Source of the DNA: Thalassobacillus sp043497085
Lineage (GTDB): Bacteria > Bacillota > Bacilli > Bacillales > Halobacillaceae
Assembly (NCBI GenBank): GCA_043497085.1
Contig: JBIEKI010000015.1
Length of the DNA: 64,000 nucleotides
Direction: 5' to 3' (one strand)
Shown: positions 5,922-15,482 of the stretch, piece by piece
Position numbering within the stretch: position 1 is the stretch's first letter
How the letters are laid out: the number at the start of each line of letters is the position of its first letter
Program-made: the position numbers and the translations under genes
The notes under the pieces: model-generated
What the model was told of the DNA's origin: nothing
Databases searched by the model: none
What the model saw: the letters and a program-made list of their open reading frames with translations, nothing else

Positions 5922-8876
5922 ATGCTAGAGCGTGACCATACCGTGGTTACCATCAACGGAAAAGAATACTTAGCGGATCCAGGGCAGAATCTATTGGATC
6001 TGATCAATTCGACGGGAGAAAATATCCCTCAAATATGTTATAACGAATCGCTTGGCCCCATCGAAACCTGTGATACTTGTATCGTCCAGGTGAATGGGGA
6101 ACTGAAACGTGCCTGTGGTATGAAAGTCGAAGCGGGCATGCGCGTCATGACCAATCTTGCAGAAGTACATGATGCCCAGAAAGAAGCATTGGATACGATC
6201 CTGGAAAAGCATGAACTATATTGTACGGTCTGTGATTACAACAACGGCGACTGTGAAATACATAATGCGGTCGCAGACTTTGGTTTAGAGCATCAATCTC
6301 GTGAGTTCAAGCCTACTTCCTATGAAACGGATAGATCCGGGTCCTTTTACCGTTATGACCCGAACCAGTGCATTCTTTGCGGGCGCTGTGTGGAAGCCTG
6401 CCAGGATGTTGTTGTCAATGAAACATTGACCATTGACTGGGAGCGAAAAGAACCGCGTGTCATCTGGGATAATGATGTACCGATCGACCAGTCCTCCTGT
6501 GTCAATTGCGGCCTTTGTGTAACCGCTTGCCCTTGTAACGCTCTGTTGGAAAAGGATATGGAAGGGGAAGCAGGATACCTGACTGATCAGGAACCTGGAC
6601 TCCTGCGTTCCATGATCGATTTGACGAAGAAAGCTGAATCCGGCTACGGTCCATTGCTGGCTGTTTCCGATACAGAAGCAGCTATGAGAGAAGACCGTAT
6701 CAAGAAAACGAAAACGGTATGTACGTATTGTGGTGTCGGGTGCAGTTTTGATGTATGGACAAAAGATCGAGAGGTATTAAAAGTAGAGCCTCACGCACAG
6801 TCCCCTGCCAATGGAATCGCAACATGTGTCAAAGGAAGATTCGGCTGGGACTACGTCAACAGTGAAAAGCGCCTGAGAAAACCATTGATCCGCCGTGGAG
6901 ATCATTTCGAAGAAGTGGAATGGGATGAAGCTATCCAGTATGTAGCCAAACGTTTCACGGAAATTAAAGCGGAGCACGGCCCGGATGCCTTAGGCTTCAT
7001 CGCTTCTTCCAAAGCGACAAATGAAGAATCTTATTTGATGCAGAAGCTCTCCCGCCAGGTTATTGGTACAAATAATGTGGATAACTGCTCCAGGTATTGC
7101 CAGTCGCCAGCGACGAAGGGACTGTTCCGTACGGTGGGCCATGGCGGGGATTCTGGCTCCATCGAAGATATTGCAAAAGCGAATCTGGTAATTACCATCG
7201 GTTCCAACACAGCAGAATCTCATCCGGTATTAGCTTCCCGGATTAAACGTTCCCACAAGCTGCATGGGCAGAAGTTATTCGTGTTCGATTTACGCAAGCA
7301 CGAAATGGCTACCCGTGCCGACCGTTTTTATCAGCCTCAATCCGGAACTGATTTGGTATGGCTGTCTGCAGTTACCAAATATATTTTGGATCAAGGATGG
7401 GAAGACAAGAACTTCCTCGATGAATGGGTGGATGGATTTGAAGAGTACCGGGATAGCCTGGAAAAATACACCCTGGAATATGCAGAAGAGATGACGGGCA
7501 TCTCTCAGGAAGAACTGAAAGATTTGGCAAAAGAAATTGCCGAAACGGATAAAGTAGCTATCTGCTGGGCGATGGGTGTTACACAGCATATGCTTGGCAG
7601 TGATACCAGTACGGCGATTTCCAATCTGCTATTGATTACAGGAAATTACCGCCGTCCAGGTACAGGTGCTTATCCACTTCGCGGTCACAACAATGTTCAG
7701 GGCTGCAGTGACTTCGGAAGCATGCCAAATTATTTCCCGGGCTATGAATTTGTCACTGATGATGACGTTCGTAAGCGGTACGAAAAAGCCTGGGGCGTAG
7801 ATCTTCCAAAAGAAGTGGGGATGGACAACCATGAGCAAATTAAAGCGATGCATGAGGGCAAGTTGAAATCTTTCTACGTCAAAGGGGAAGATACTGGTAT
7901 CGTAGACGCCAACATCAACTATGTCACTTCTGCATTTGAAAAATTGGAGTTCATGGTGGTTGAGGATCTATTCCTTACCAAAACTGCTGAATACGCCGAT
8001 GTGGTCCTGCCTGCAGTGGCGAGTCTTGAAAAAGATGGCACATTCACGAATACAGAACGCCGAATTCAGCGGCTTTATAAGGCGATTGAACCAATGTATG
8101 ATACAAAGCCTGACTGGGAAATCATCCAGCTTATCGCGAAAGAACTTGGCTTTGACTGGGGATACACTCATCCAGAGCAGATCATGGAAGAAGCTGCTGG
8201 CCTGGCTAAGCTTTTTGCCGGCGTAAGCTATGAAAAGCTGGAAGGCTTCAACTCCCTTCAATGGCCAGTTCATGAAGATGGTACGGATGAGCCGCTGCTC
8301 TATCAGGATGGATTCAATTTTGATAACGGAAAAGCAAAGCTCTATCCGCTGGACTTTGAATTAAAATATGATGTGACAGAAGAGTATGATCTTCATATCA
8401 ACAACGGTCGTCTATTAGAGCATTTCCATGAAGGTAACATGACGTATGAATCAGAAGGTATTGTACGTAGAACTCCTAGTGCCTGGGTAGAAATTTCACC
8501 GGAACTCGCAGAAGAAAGAGGGCTGAAAGAAGGAGGAGAAATCAAGCTGATTTCTGAAGCAGGAGAAGCGACAGGCATCGTCACAATCACCGATCGCGTC
8601 AAAGGAAAAGAATTGTACATTCCAATGAGCGCCAATGGAAAATCAGCTGTCAACTTCCTGACGGACAATCGTGTCGATAAAGATACTGATACACCTGCTT
8701 ATAAAGAAATTGCGGCTAAGATGGAAGTTGTCACGAAAAAAGGAGAAAAATCACCAATTCCGCCGAATAATCATCGTCGCGGCAATCGTCAGCCACAACT
8801 CAGTGTTCAAGTGGAAAGAAAATGGCAGCGTGAAGACTATGAATTCCCGGGAAGCAAGGTGAAAAACAATGGCTAA
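5922..8876 (+). CDS. fdhA: Formate dehydrogenase-like molybdoenzyme, alpha subunit (YjgC-type)
   Basis: The 984-residue subunit has the NuoG-like N-terminus of soluble NAD-linked formate dehydrogenases. A [2Fe-2S] site has Cys39, 50, 53 and 65. A His97-Cys101-104-111 cluster follows, then two ferredoxin-type [4Fe-4S] motifs (Cys150-160 and 193-203). The molybdopterin domain starts with Cys267, 270, 274 and 302. The active-site residue is Cys393 in CSRYCQSPAT. In E. coli FdhF the equivalent residue is selenocysteine followed by His; here it is cysteine followed by Gln. The gene is coupled to a DUF1641 partner by an eight-base overlap, as in B. subtilis yjgC-yjgD. It needs bis-MGD cofactor; moeA and moaA lie 26 kb away. 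Real substrate specificity is uncertain. Confidence 0.9.
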   Translation: MLERDHTVVTINGKEYLADPGQNLLDLINSTGENIPQICYNESLGPIETCDTCIVQVNGELKRACGMKVEAGMRVMTNLAEVHDAQKEALDTILEKHELYCTVCDYNNGDCEIHNAVADFGLEHQSREFKPTSYETDRSGSFYRYDPNQCILCGRCVEACQDVVVNETLTIDWERKEPRVIWDNDVPIDQSSCVNCGLCVTACPCNALLEKDMEGEAGYLTDQEPGLLRSMIDLTKKAESGYGPLLAVSDTEAAMREDRIKKTKTVCTYCGVGCSFDVWTKDREVLKVEPHAQSPANGIATCVKGRFGWDYVNSEKRLRKPLIRRGDHFEEVEWDEAIQYVAKRFTEIKAEHGPDALGFIASSKATNEESYLMQKLSRQVIGTNNVDNCSRYCQSPATKGLFRTVGHGGDSGSIEDIAKANLVITIGSNTAESHPVLASRIKRSHKLHGQKLFVFDLRKHEMATRADRFYQPQSGTDLVWLSAVTKYILDQGWEDKNFLDEWVDGFEEYRDSLEKYTLEYAEEMTGISQEELKDLAKEIAETDKVAICWAMGVTQHMLGSDTSTAISNLLLITGNYRRPGTGAYPLRGHNNVQGCSDFGSMPNYFPGYEFVTDDDVRKRYEKAWGVDLPKEVGMDNHEQIKAMHEGKLKSFYVKGEDTGIVDANINYVTSAFEKLEFMVVEDLFLTKTAEYADVVLPAVASLEKDGTFTNTERRIQRLYKAIEPMYDTKPDWEIIQLIAKELGFDWGYTHPEQIMEEAAGLAKLFAGVSYEKLEGFNSLQWPVHEDGTDEPLLYQDGFNFDNGKAKLYPLDFELKYDVTEEYDLHINNGRLLEHFHEGNMTYESEGIVRRTPSAWVEISPELAEERGLKEGGEIKLISEAGEATGIVTITDRVKGKELYIPMSANGKSAVNFLTDNRVDKDTDTPAYKEIAAKMEVVTKKGEKSPIPPNNHRRGNRQPQLSVQVERKWQREDYEFPGSKVKNNG

Positions 8877-9333
8877 ATCACTGACTAATATCAAACGGAT
8901 GGAAATACCGAAGGAAGTACAAGTGGAGAAAGATGTCGAGGAGATTAAGGAAGCCTTATCTGAAAATAAACATGCGATTCTAGAGGGAATCAAGCTCCTC
9001 AAGTCTCTCGATGATGCTGACATGCTGCAAGCAATGTACGCCTTAACCAATCACAGAAAAGAAGCGATGGGGAAACTGGCTACGGAACTGAACAAAGACC
9101 AGTATTCCGGGGTAATTGAAAATCTCACCGGTTTCATGTTCCTGCTGGGAGATCTCGATGTCGATGCCATCAGGAGTCTATCCGATCGCATCAACCGCGG
9201 GATGGAAGAAACAGAGAAAGAACCCGAGTCTAAAACAGGTTTCATGGATCTTGCCAAAGCGTTGAAGGATCCGGAAATCAATCGCAGTGTTACGATGCTG
9301 ATGCAATTTTTAAAGGGAATGGGAAGAGAATAG
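8869..9333 (+). CDS. DUF1641 protein, FdhA partner (YjgD-like)
   Basis: The 154-residue, mostly helical, charged protein carries the DUF1641 pattern (a GIKLLKSLDDADML region and a C-terminal LMQFLKGMG). Its ATG lies inside the end of fdhA (eight-base overlap), so the two are translationally coupled. In Bacillus and Staphylococcus such proteins always sit beside YjgC/FdhA, which suggests a subunit or assembly factor; biochemical proof is not known to me. A strong terminator follows at once. Confidence 0.85.
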   Translation: MAKSLTNIKRMEIPKEVQVEKDVEEIKEALSENKHAILEGIKLLKSLDDADMLQAMYALTNHRKEAMGKLATELNKDQYSGVIENLTGFMFLLGDLDVDAIRSLSDRINRGMEETEKEPESKTGFMDLAKALKDPEINRSVTMLMQFLKGMGRE

Positions 9334-9337
9334 TGAA

Positions 9338-9372
9338 AAAATCCAGCACCGGAATAGGTGCTGGATTTTTTA
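9338..9372 (+). terminator. Terminator of the fdhA operon
   Basis: AATCCAGCACC pairs with GGTGCTGGATT around a six-base loop, followed by a T-run. Confidence 0.88.
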
Positions 9373-9421
9373 TATCAATAAGTAAGTGTAAAATACGGAC
9401 TCTTCCGTGAAGTATTGGCTA

Positions 9422-9537
9422 GCTCGAGCTCTCAGACACTCGTGACATAAGCAACCCGTCTTGCGGAAGGAAAGGTCCCCTTCCTCCAGCCGTTTTGCTT
9501 ATGCGTGTCGTGTCTCTCGGGGCGCTTACGCTTTTTT
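9422..9537. repeat. Dispersed repeat D, copy 1
   Basis: The segment contains CAGACACTCGTGACATAAGC, then CTTCCTCCAGCCGTTTTGCT and a CGTGTC end. The same blocks in the same order occur at 38634-38752. The two ends are partly complementary (ACATAAGCAA against TTGCTTATGCGTGT), so it can fold as a hairpin. It ends at the stop codon of the minus-strand DUF456 gene. Confidence 0.7.
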
Positions 9538-10013
9538 TATATGGCAATGAAGAACCAGATGATCATGATTAACTGGATCACTATTTTGGCAACAGAGCCG
9601 CTGAGGAAGCCGAGCAATGAGCCGATGCTGGCACGCATGGATTCTTTTGGAGACCGCTGTTGCAGCAGTTCCACGACTAATACCGCAAGGAACGGAATGA
9701 TGATAAGCCCAAACGGAGGAATGATAAAGGAACCGACGATGACACCGATCGCAGCTGACCTTTCTCCCCACTTCGTGCCGCCATACTTTTTTACAAAAAA
9801 GCTGTTCGCAATAATGTCTGAAACAATCAGTATCAGTGTAAGCAGTGCCATGGCTGTCCAAAAGAAGAAGGAGAGTCCATCACTGTTGATGAAAAACTGA
9901 TAAATCAAAAATCCTGCCCAGAGTGCCACTGTTCCTGGAATGATTGGGAAAATAAGACTGGCAAAACTTAATAGAAATAACACGACAATGATTGTCCATA
10001 GTATAAACTCCAT
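9537..10013 (-). CDS. DUF456 membrane protein (YqgC-like)
   Basis: The 158-residue protein has four or five hydrophobic segments. It carries the DUF456 glycine/proline pattern, including a KKYGGTKWGERSAAIGVIVG loop and FIIPPFG. It corresponds to B. subtilis YqgC, of unknown function. The start is the ATG at 10013 with GGAGGTAATTC upstream. It is a single-gene unit on the minus strand, with its 3' end inside repeat D. Confidence 0.82.
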   Translation of the reverse strand: MEFILWTIIVVLFLLSFASLIFPIIPGTVALWAGFLIYQFFINSDGLSFFFWTAMALLTLILIVSDIIANSFFVKKYGGTKWGERSAAIGVIVGSFIIPPFGLIIIPFLAVLVVELLQQRSPKESMRASIGSLLGFLSGSVAKIVIQLIMIIWFFIAI

Positions 10014-10090
10014 TGAATTACCTCCTATCTTTACTGTGGATGATCAGCGATAAATCAAATTTGTTATTATTTTCTATCCTACACTATAAA

Positions 10091-10127
10091 GAAAACTGGC
10101 GCACAGGTTTTCTCCCTATGCGCCAGC
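10091..10127 (-). terminator. Terminator of the CapA gene
   Basis: On the minus strand CTGGCGCA pairs with TGCGCCAG around a loop and is followed by TTTTCTTT. Confidence 0.75.
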
Positions 10128-10130
10128 CAA

Positions 10131-11261
10131 TCATTGTTCAGTAATTTCAAATGCTTCATTAATCGTGATCCCAGGAGCCGAGCGTTGTTCTAATGCCTTT
10201 GCCAGCCCATTTGCATCCGGGTGGGGCTTGATGACATCATTTTCAATAAAATGAGGAAGGAAGCGGTAAGTCGCTTCTTCGTTCTCATCAATCTCAAGCT
10301 GTAACACACCTGTCTGAGCCGTTTCCCCTTTTACGTAGTCCGGAAATAAAAAATTGCCAAGAGAATAGGCGATTAATTTTCCATTGTAGATTTCAAAGCC
10401 CTGAAGCACATGGGGGTGGCTGCCGATGATCCCATCAGCACCCGCATCAATCATCGCATGAGCATAAGCTTGTTCAGACTCATTGAATTGGGTATCTTTT
10501 TCTTTTCCCCAGTGAATTTGAACGAAGACATAGTCATTCGTCTGCTTGGTCTGTTCAATGATTTTGAGCACGCGGTCCATTTGATAGCCACTGGCTACCC
10601 CAGGACGATCCCCGACAGCATACCATTCGATATAGGGAAGTACTTTTGAAAAGTTCAAGAAAGCAACTTTTTTATCTTGGATGGTAGTTTCATAGGCTTG
10701 ATAGGCCTGGTTTTCATTAGCTCCGCCTCCAATGGCAGCTAATCCAGCCTCATCAGCAAAGTGCAGCGTATCAAGTAACCCGTCAATTCCAAAGTCAAGC
10801 GTATGGTTGTTGGCGAGCGCAACGCCATCGACGCCGACATTCGCCAATGCATCCATCGCATCAGGCTTGGTCCGGAAATTGTAGATTTTATCTTCTTTGA
10901 CCCCTCGTTCTGTTGCAGGAGTTTCAAAGTTTACGAACGTAAAGTCATCCTGTAAAAAGTAATCCTTTACATGCTGGAATGGATATTCAAAACCACTTTC
11001 CGCAACGGTCTGTTCCAGTGACCAGGCAAACAGGACATCCCCAGTGAAGGTGAGGGTCATCTCTGACGATTGCGCTTTTTCCTGTTCGGATGATTCTGGG
11101 TCTTGTATGTGGGTGGTTTCTTCAGTTTCTTCTGTTGTTTCAGAAACATCAGGATTTCCTTCCGCTTTGACCTTTCCTGTATGATTTCCATCTTCCTTCG
11201 CAGAACTGCAGCCAGCAACAAAAATAAGTAAACATATGATTAATATGAGCGTACGTTTCAA
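10131..11261 (-). CDS. CapA/YwtB-family metallophosphatase-like lipoprotein
   Basis: The 376-residue protein starts with a lipoprotein signal (lipobox ...FVAGC, Cys18) and an acidic Glu/Ser/Thr linker. The PGA_cap domain follows. Calcineurin-like motifs are visible: TGDVLFAW, VNFETP, LANNHTLDFG and GSHPHVLQG. CapA/PgsA proteins take part in poly-gamma-glutamate synthesis or anchoring, but no capBC (pgsBC) genes are nearby. A stand-alone envelope role is therefore equally possible. It is probably exported and membrane-anchored. The gene has its own terminator at 10091-10127. Confidence 0.85.
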   Translation of the reverse strand: MKRTLILIICLLIFVAGCSSAKEDGNHTGKVKAEGNPDVSETTEETEETTHIQDPESSEQEKAQSSEMTLTFTGDVLFAWSLEQTVAESGFEYPFQHVKDYFLQDDFTFVNFETPATERGVKEDKIYNFRTKPDAMDALANVGVDGVALANNHTLDFGIDGLLDTLHFADEAGLAAIGGGANENQAYQAYETTIQDKKVAFLNFSKVLPYIEWYAVGDRPGVASGYQMDRVLKIIEQTKQTNDYVFVQIHWGKEKDTQFNESEQAYAHAMIDAGADGIIGSHPHVLQGFEIYNGKLIAYSLGNFLFPDYVKGETAQTGVLQLEIDENEEATYRFLPHFIENDVIKPHPDANGLAKALEQRSAPGITINEAFEITEQ

Positions 11262-11562
11262 CTACCATTACTCCTTATGTATGAAAATTCTCCTGCCAAG
11301 CATTCTATTTGACAAATTTAGACTTAAATGTCTAACAAAACCATCGTAATATACAAATGTAACCAATACAATAAAAATATTGCAATATAGGATATTATAA
11401 CCAGTGGCAACATTGCTCTTCTTGATTTTTAAGAGGGACTAACAAACGTTAGGAGGAAGGAAGGTGGGATATGTTGAGACAAATTTTTAGGCGCTAAGGC
11501 AGCAGGTTTTATACAGGGGTTCAGGAAGTGATAATAGAACCTAGTTTTTCCCCTTTTTCAAT

Positions 11563-11594
11563 TAAAAAAGGCCCGGTTTCACACCGGACCTTTC
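11563..11594 (-). terminator. Terminator of the aldo/keto reductase gene
   Basis: On the minus strand AAAGGTCCGGT pairs with ACCGGGCCTTT (one mismatch), followed by TTTT. Confidence 0.75.
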
Positions 11595-11602
11595 ATTCAT
11601 CG

Positions 11603-12604
11603 TTATTTGATTCCCAGTTGTTGTCTGTCAGGCGGCGCCATGAATTCAGGTCCCACTGGATCTTTAATATGTCTCATCAGGATTTCATCAATATCATGCA
11701 TGCTTTCGTCGTCGATTTCAAAATTAAGTTCATCTATTGGATCCATCTGATCGGGACGACGACCGCCCATTAAGGCAATATTGGCGCCAGGCTGTTCAAT
11801 CACCCATTTCAAAGCTAAGTGAAGCACGCGTTTTCCAAAGCGGTCCTGCGCCAGTTTATCGAGCTCATCCACTGCAGACAAGTATTGTTCAAACCGCGGG
11901 GACTGAAACTTCGGATCTTCTTTTCTTAAGTCATCACCTTCAAAATTGCGGTCTTTCGTCATTTTACCGGACAATAAGCCGCGGCATAATGAGCCATATA
12001 GCAGGGAAGTCATATCGTTTTCCTGCACATAAGGAAGGAGATCATTTTCCGATTCCCGTTCAAATAGATTGTATGGCGGCTGCAATGTGTGCAGTGGTGC
12101 AGCTTCCCGGAAATAATCCATTTGTTCCGTTGTGAAGTTGCTGACTCCGATCGCTCTTATTTTTCCTTGTTTATACAGATAATTCAATGCTTCCGCTGTT
12201 TCGTCAATCGGAGCGACGGGGTCAGGCCAGTGGACCTGGTAAATATCGATATAATCCGTCTGTAAGCGACGCAAAGAATCATCGATTTCCTGATGGATCC
12301 GTTCCTTGCTCCCATTACGAAACGGCTGTTCATCTTTCCAGTCCAGCCCCACCTTGGTAGCAAGAATGATGTCATCTCTATTTCCATGTTCTTTTACAGC
12401 TTTCCCGATGATTTCTTCGGATCTGCCGAAGCCATAGACAGGTGCTGTGTCGATCAAATTCACGCCTTTATCAAGTGCTGTGTGAATGGTACGGATGGAT
12501 TCCTTTTCGTCTGTTCCACCCCACATCCAGCCGCCGATCGCCCATGTTCCAAGACCAATCCGGCTTGCTTTCATGTCTGTGTTGCTGATTTGAATTCTAT
12601 CCAA
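11603..12604 (-). CDS. Aldo/keto reductase
   Basis: The 333-residue (beta/alpha)8 NADPH-dependent reductase has the family motifs GLGTWAIGG, LIDTAPVYGFGRSEEIIG (Asp-Tyr of the tetrad), ATKVGLDW (Lys), VHWPDP (His) and the GVSNF segment. The substrate is unknown. The likely start is the TTG at 12604, because AGGAG lies eight bases before it; the longer GTG at 12613 overlaps the ribosome site. It stands alone between the CapA and sirtuin genes on the same strand. Confidence 0.88.
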   Translation of the reverse strand: MDRIQISNTDMKASRIGLGTWAIGGWMWGGTDEKESIRTIHTALDKGVNLIDTAPVYGFGRSEEIIGKAVKEHGNRDDIILATKVGLDWKDEQPFRNGSKERIHQEIDDSLRRLQTDYIDIYQVHWPDPVAPIDETAEALNYLYKQGKIRAIGVSNFTTEQMDYFREAAPLHTLQPPYNLFERESENDLLPYVQENDMTSLLYGSLCRGLLSGKMTKDRNFEGDDLRKEDPKFQSPRFEQYLSAVDELDKLAQDRFGKRVLHLALKWVIEQPGANIALMGGRRPDQMDPIDELNFEIDDESMHDIDEILMRHIKDPVGPEFMAPPDRQQLGIK

Positions 12605-12675
12605 GCTTATCACTCCTATACTGCAAGTCTCTCTAACGCTCTTCCCGTTATAGGTGCACTTTAATCGTAGCGGCT

Positions 12676-13419
12676 CTATTCCATTAACTTGTTAAGCTCT
12701 TTTACTGCCTTGCTCAAATCAGAGTGAACGACATGGTCGAATAAATAATCTTTGTCCGTCGGTTCGCCATTTATCATGATCGTGTCCAGTTTCCCAAGAC
12801 AAGCTGCGTATTCTGGAAGCAGGTTGAATGGAGTAACGAATAAAGACGTGCCCATTACCAGCAGGACATCGGCGTTATCGATAATAGCTTCCGCTTGATC
12901 ATGGGCCGTTATCATATCGCCGAATAGTACGACATCCGGCTTTAGGACATCGCCGCACCCACTTTCCTGACAACGGGGAATATCATTTGCCATCACGTAA
13001 TCCAATGGATAGGAGGTCCCGCAAGCGGGGCAGGTTGCCTGGTTCAAAGTTCCATGATATTCAAGCACACGACTGCTTCCAGCCACCTGATGAAGACCAT
13101 CCACATTTTGAGTGATGATAGCTACGTCTTTGGAATGGTCTTCCAGATTTTTGAAAAAGTTATGGACGTGGTTCGGTTGATAATTTTTCAGCAGTTTCAG
13201 TCGGAAGATACTTTTATACTTCTTCCAGAAATCCTCGGGGTCTTTGTAAAAGTACTGATTCGACATGTAATACTCACGTGCATGATTCTCCGTCCACAAT
13301 CCCTGGCTGGAGCGGAAGTCAGGAATACCACTGGCAGTAGATACGCCTGCGCCTGTAAGTACAGCGATGGAATTTGCCTGTAGTAATTTTTCAGCGATTT
13401 GTTTTAGTGGTTGCACCAT
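12676..13419 (-). CDS. Sir2-family NAD-dependent protein deacylase
   Basis: The 247-residue sirtuin has GAGVSTASGIPDFRS (NAD loop, residues 23-37), TQNVDGLHQ (103-111), the catalytic His122 in EYHG, and four zinc cysteines (130, 133, 150, 155). It resembles B. subtilis SrtN. It should remove acetyl or other acyl groups from lysines using NAD. An AGGGATC ribosome site precedes the ATG. All catalytic residues are present. Confidence 0.92.
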   Translation of the reverse strand: MVQPLKQIAEKLLQANSIAVLTGAGVSTASGIPDFRSSQGLWTENHAREYYMSNQYFYKDPEDFWKKYKSIFRLKLLKNYQPNHVHNFFKNLEDHSKDVAIITQNVDGLHQVAGSSRVLEYHGTLNQATCPACGTSYPLDYVMANDIPRCQESGCGDVLKPDVVLFGDMITAHDQAEAIIDNADVLLVMGTSLFVTPFNLLPEYAACLGKLDTIMINGEPTDKDYLFDHVVHSDLSKAVKELNKLME

Positions 13420-13480
13420 AGATCCCTCCTGATTACATCATCGTTGCTTGTATTATAGGATAAGTACCAATGAAAATTAA

Positions 13481-13512
13481 AACAGATCCCCATATAAGTA
13501 AGGGGACCTGTC
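13481..13512 (-). terminator. Terminator of the nitroreductase gene
   Basis: On the minus strand ACAGGTCCCC pairs with GGGGATCTGT and is followed by TTTTAATTTT. Confidence 0.7.
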
Positions 13513-13518
13513 GGATTA

Positions 13519-14256
13519 CTATTTTTTATTGAAGCCTTTATTTTTCACGTGATCCGTGACATCCATCCGGATTGTCTTCTGGAAACGACGCTTCATTTGA
13601 TCGGTCCACGTGTCTTGTCGGTTGTTTTCCGAACGCTTCGCATAATATTTTCCAATTTTTTCATCGAATCGATCCAACGCCTTCTCATGGTCCTGGTAAC
13701 CATTTTCAAAATAGACAGCATCGATCGGAAGGCGTGGTTTGGGTTCTGGATGGTGGGCAGGGTAGCCGATGGCCATACCGAATAAAGGAATGACATGTTT
13801 TGGCAAATGGAAAAGTTCATCGACTGCAGCAATGTTGTTGCGGATGCTTCCAATATAACAGATGCCAAGGCCCATGGATTCAGCTGCTATGGCAGCATTT
13901 TGTGCAGCAAGTGCCGCATCAATGGCTGAAACGAGAAAATGTTCACTATTTTCCAGGTTATCCAGCATGTTTTCATATTCATCACTTGTTGCTTTGACTG
14001 TCACGCGGTTCAAGTCTGCGCAAAATATCAGGAAATGTCCGTTATGTTTAACATACGATTGTCCGGTAATCTCAGCTAACTGTTCTTTTTTGCTTTCATC
14101 CGTTACACCAATAATGGAGTAAGCCATCATATAACTGGATGTGGATGCGTGCTGTGCACTGCTAACGATCGATTCAATTTGCTGCTGGTTCAGTTGTTTG
14201 GATTTGAACTTACGTATCGAGCGGTGGCTTAATAAGTTTTCGATCATTTCATTCAT
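13519..14256 (-). CDS. Nitroreductase (NfsA/NfrA-type flavin oxidoreductase)
   Basis: The 245-residue protein begins with the HRSIRKFKSKQL segment used for FMN phosphate binding. It has the A-A-QNAAIAAESMGLGICYIG region and GMAIGYPAH of the NfsA/FRP subfamily. It should be a dimeric FMN enzyme reducing quinones or nitro-compounds with NAD(P)H. The 14275 lipoprotein gene lies just upstream on the same strand (18-base gap), so they may be co-transcribed. Confidence 0.88.
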   Translation of the reverse strand: MNEMIENLLSHRSIRKFKSKQLNQQQIESIVSSAQHASTSSYMMAYSIIGVTDESKKEQLAEITGQSYVKHNGHFLIFCADLNRVTVKATSDEYENMLDNLENSEHFLVSAIDAALAAQNAAIAAESMGLGICYIGSIRNNIAAVDELFHLPKHVIPLFGMAIGYPAHHPEPKPRLPIDAVYFENGYQDHEKALDRFDEKIGKYYAKRSENNRQDTWTDQMKRRFQKTIRMDVTDHVKNKGFNKK

Positions 14257-14274
14257 GGTGATTCTCCTTTATAG

Positions 14275-15003
14275 CTAATTGATAGTTAGTATGATTTCTG
14301 TAGTAGGGGAGCCCTTTGACCTCCAATTTTCAAGGTTGTAGGAAGCGTAATTCTCCACTTTGGGTACATCAATTGTCAATTCACCTGATTCGGTCCATTT
14401 CATATTTTCGATTGGATATTGATAAGCTTCGTAGCTTACCCCGGGATATGTATCCGAATCGATAGAGAAGTTCTTTTCAGAAAGCGTCTGTAAATCCACT
14501 ATTTCCACGTGGTTGGTCGTAACCCCTTGCTCGTTATTCCTGCTGAATTTCATCGCGATCAGGCTGTCATGTGATACTTGCACCTGTTCCAATTTTGCTA
14601 AATCAGCCATCAAAATCGATATTTCCTCAGAGAAGTCGATCAATAAGTATGAACAGCGTGTTTCATGACAAGCGAATTCGATCAGGGCCTTATCGGCATG
14701 TTCGTTCATCGTGATCGGAATGAAGCTCATTGTCTCCAGCTTGGCTCCAGGGTCAGAAGATGCACTTAAAAAATTATTCAAAATCGGATGTTTTTTTAAG
14801 TCGATCGTAAATGTTTCTTCTCCGAGTTGGATTCGATATTTTTTCGGAGCTTCTTCGTCTTCTCCTTTTTCTTCTTCTACCTTGGGACTGACCTCTTCTT
14901 TTTTCACGTCCATCTTTTCTTCCGTTGCTTGTCCTTGATCAGGTGAGCAGCCTGCAGATATCAACACCATACCCAACATAATGAAAAATAACACGTGTTT
15001 CAT
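14275..15003 (-). CDS. Putative lipoprotein of unknown function
   Basis: The 242-residue protein has a short signal peptide with lipobox (VLISAGC, Cys19). An acidic Glu/Lys-rich linker (residues about 25-55) follows, then a domain rich in beta-strand. I do not recognise the family. It contains a possible disulfide pair (CHETRC). It should sit on the outer face of the membrane. Confidence 0.75.
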   Translation of the reverse strand: MKHVLFFIMLGMVLISAGCSPDQGQATEEKMDVKKEEVSPKVEEEKGEDEEAPKKYRIQLGEETFTIDLKKHPILNNFLSASSDPGAKLETMSFIPITMNEHADKALIEFACHETRCSYLLIDFSEEISILMADLAKLEQVQVSHDSLIAMKFSRNNEQGVTTNHVEIVDLQTLSEKNFSIDSDTYPGVSYEAYQYPIENMKWTESGELTIDVPKVENYASYNLENWRSKGSPTTEIILTIN

Positions 15004-15264
15004 TTTTTTAGCTCCTCTATTATTCTTCTCTATTAAAAATTACCATTACCAACGTGGGATTACAACAACTTCCAATTAGAAATACCAGCCTCCATATAAT
15101 AGGAAAGAAGCTGGTTTCAAATTTGGCTAGCTCTTAGCATTTTGATTTTTGTTTTCGTTTTTAGGTGGATTTTATGTGCCAGGCTGTTGGAAGGTCTAAT
15201 CAGCATCTGCAGAGTTCCCAGAACAAGCAAAGCCCTAACATGTTTACACTTTATATATAAAAGA

Positions 15265-15292
15265 AAACGCCCTGGTTTCAGGGCGTTCCTTG
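15265..15292. terminator. Terminator next to the 62-aa membrane protein gene
   Basis: AACGCCCTG pairs with CAGGGCGTT around GTTT. On the minus strand the hairpin runs into TTTTCTTTTA, directly after the gene at 15294-15482. Confidence 0.75.
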
Positions 15293-15293
15293 T

Positions 15294-15482
15294 TTATATA
15301 TTCTTGTTTTTAGGTCTGTGGACTTCACTTTGGGCGCTGCGATCCAAGTATTCTTCTGTCAGCATTTCTTTATCCTGAATCGTCATATCAGCATCTGCGA
15401 CTGCTTTGTTGCCTCTTTTCTCAATATAGATGGCAATAGCGATGAGTAGGGCAAGGGGTACTAAAAACATTAACCAGATCAT
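15294..15482 (-). CDS. Small membrane protein, 62 aa
   Basis: One N-terminal membrane segment (about residues 3-20, rich in Leu/Ile/Ala) is followed by a charged tail with a TEEYLDRSAQSEVHRPK segment. AAGGAGGG sits six bases before the ATG at 15482. I do not recognise a family. Confidence 0.6.
   Translation of the reverse strand: MIWLMFLVPLALLIAIAIYIEKRGNKAVADADMTIQDKEMLTEEYLDRSAQSEVHRPKNKNI

Noticed and set aside
7081..7110. Selenocysteine in the FDH-like enzyme
   Set aside because: The codon at the active site is TGC, a normal cysteine, and no in-frame UGA occurs in the gene.
11471..11497. An 8-codon ORF (MLRQIFRR) after a strong AGGAGG-like stretch
   Set aside because: Too short to judge; the purine-rich run could be chance. 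No promoter or terminator frames it.
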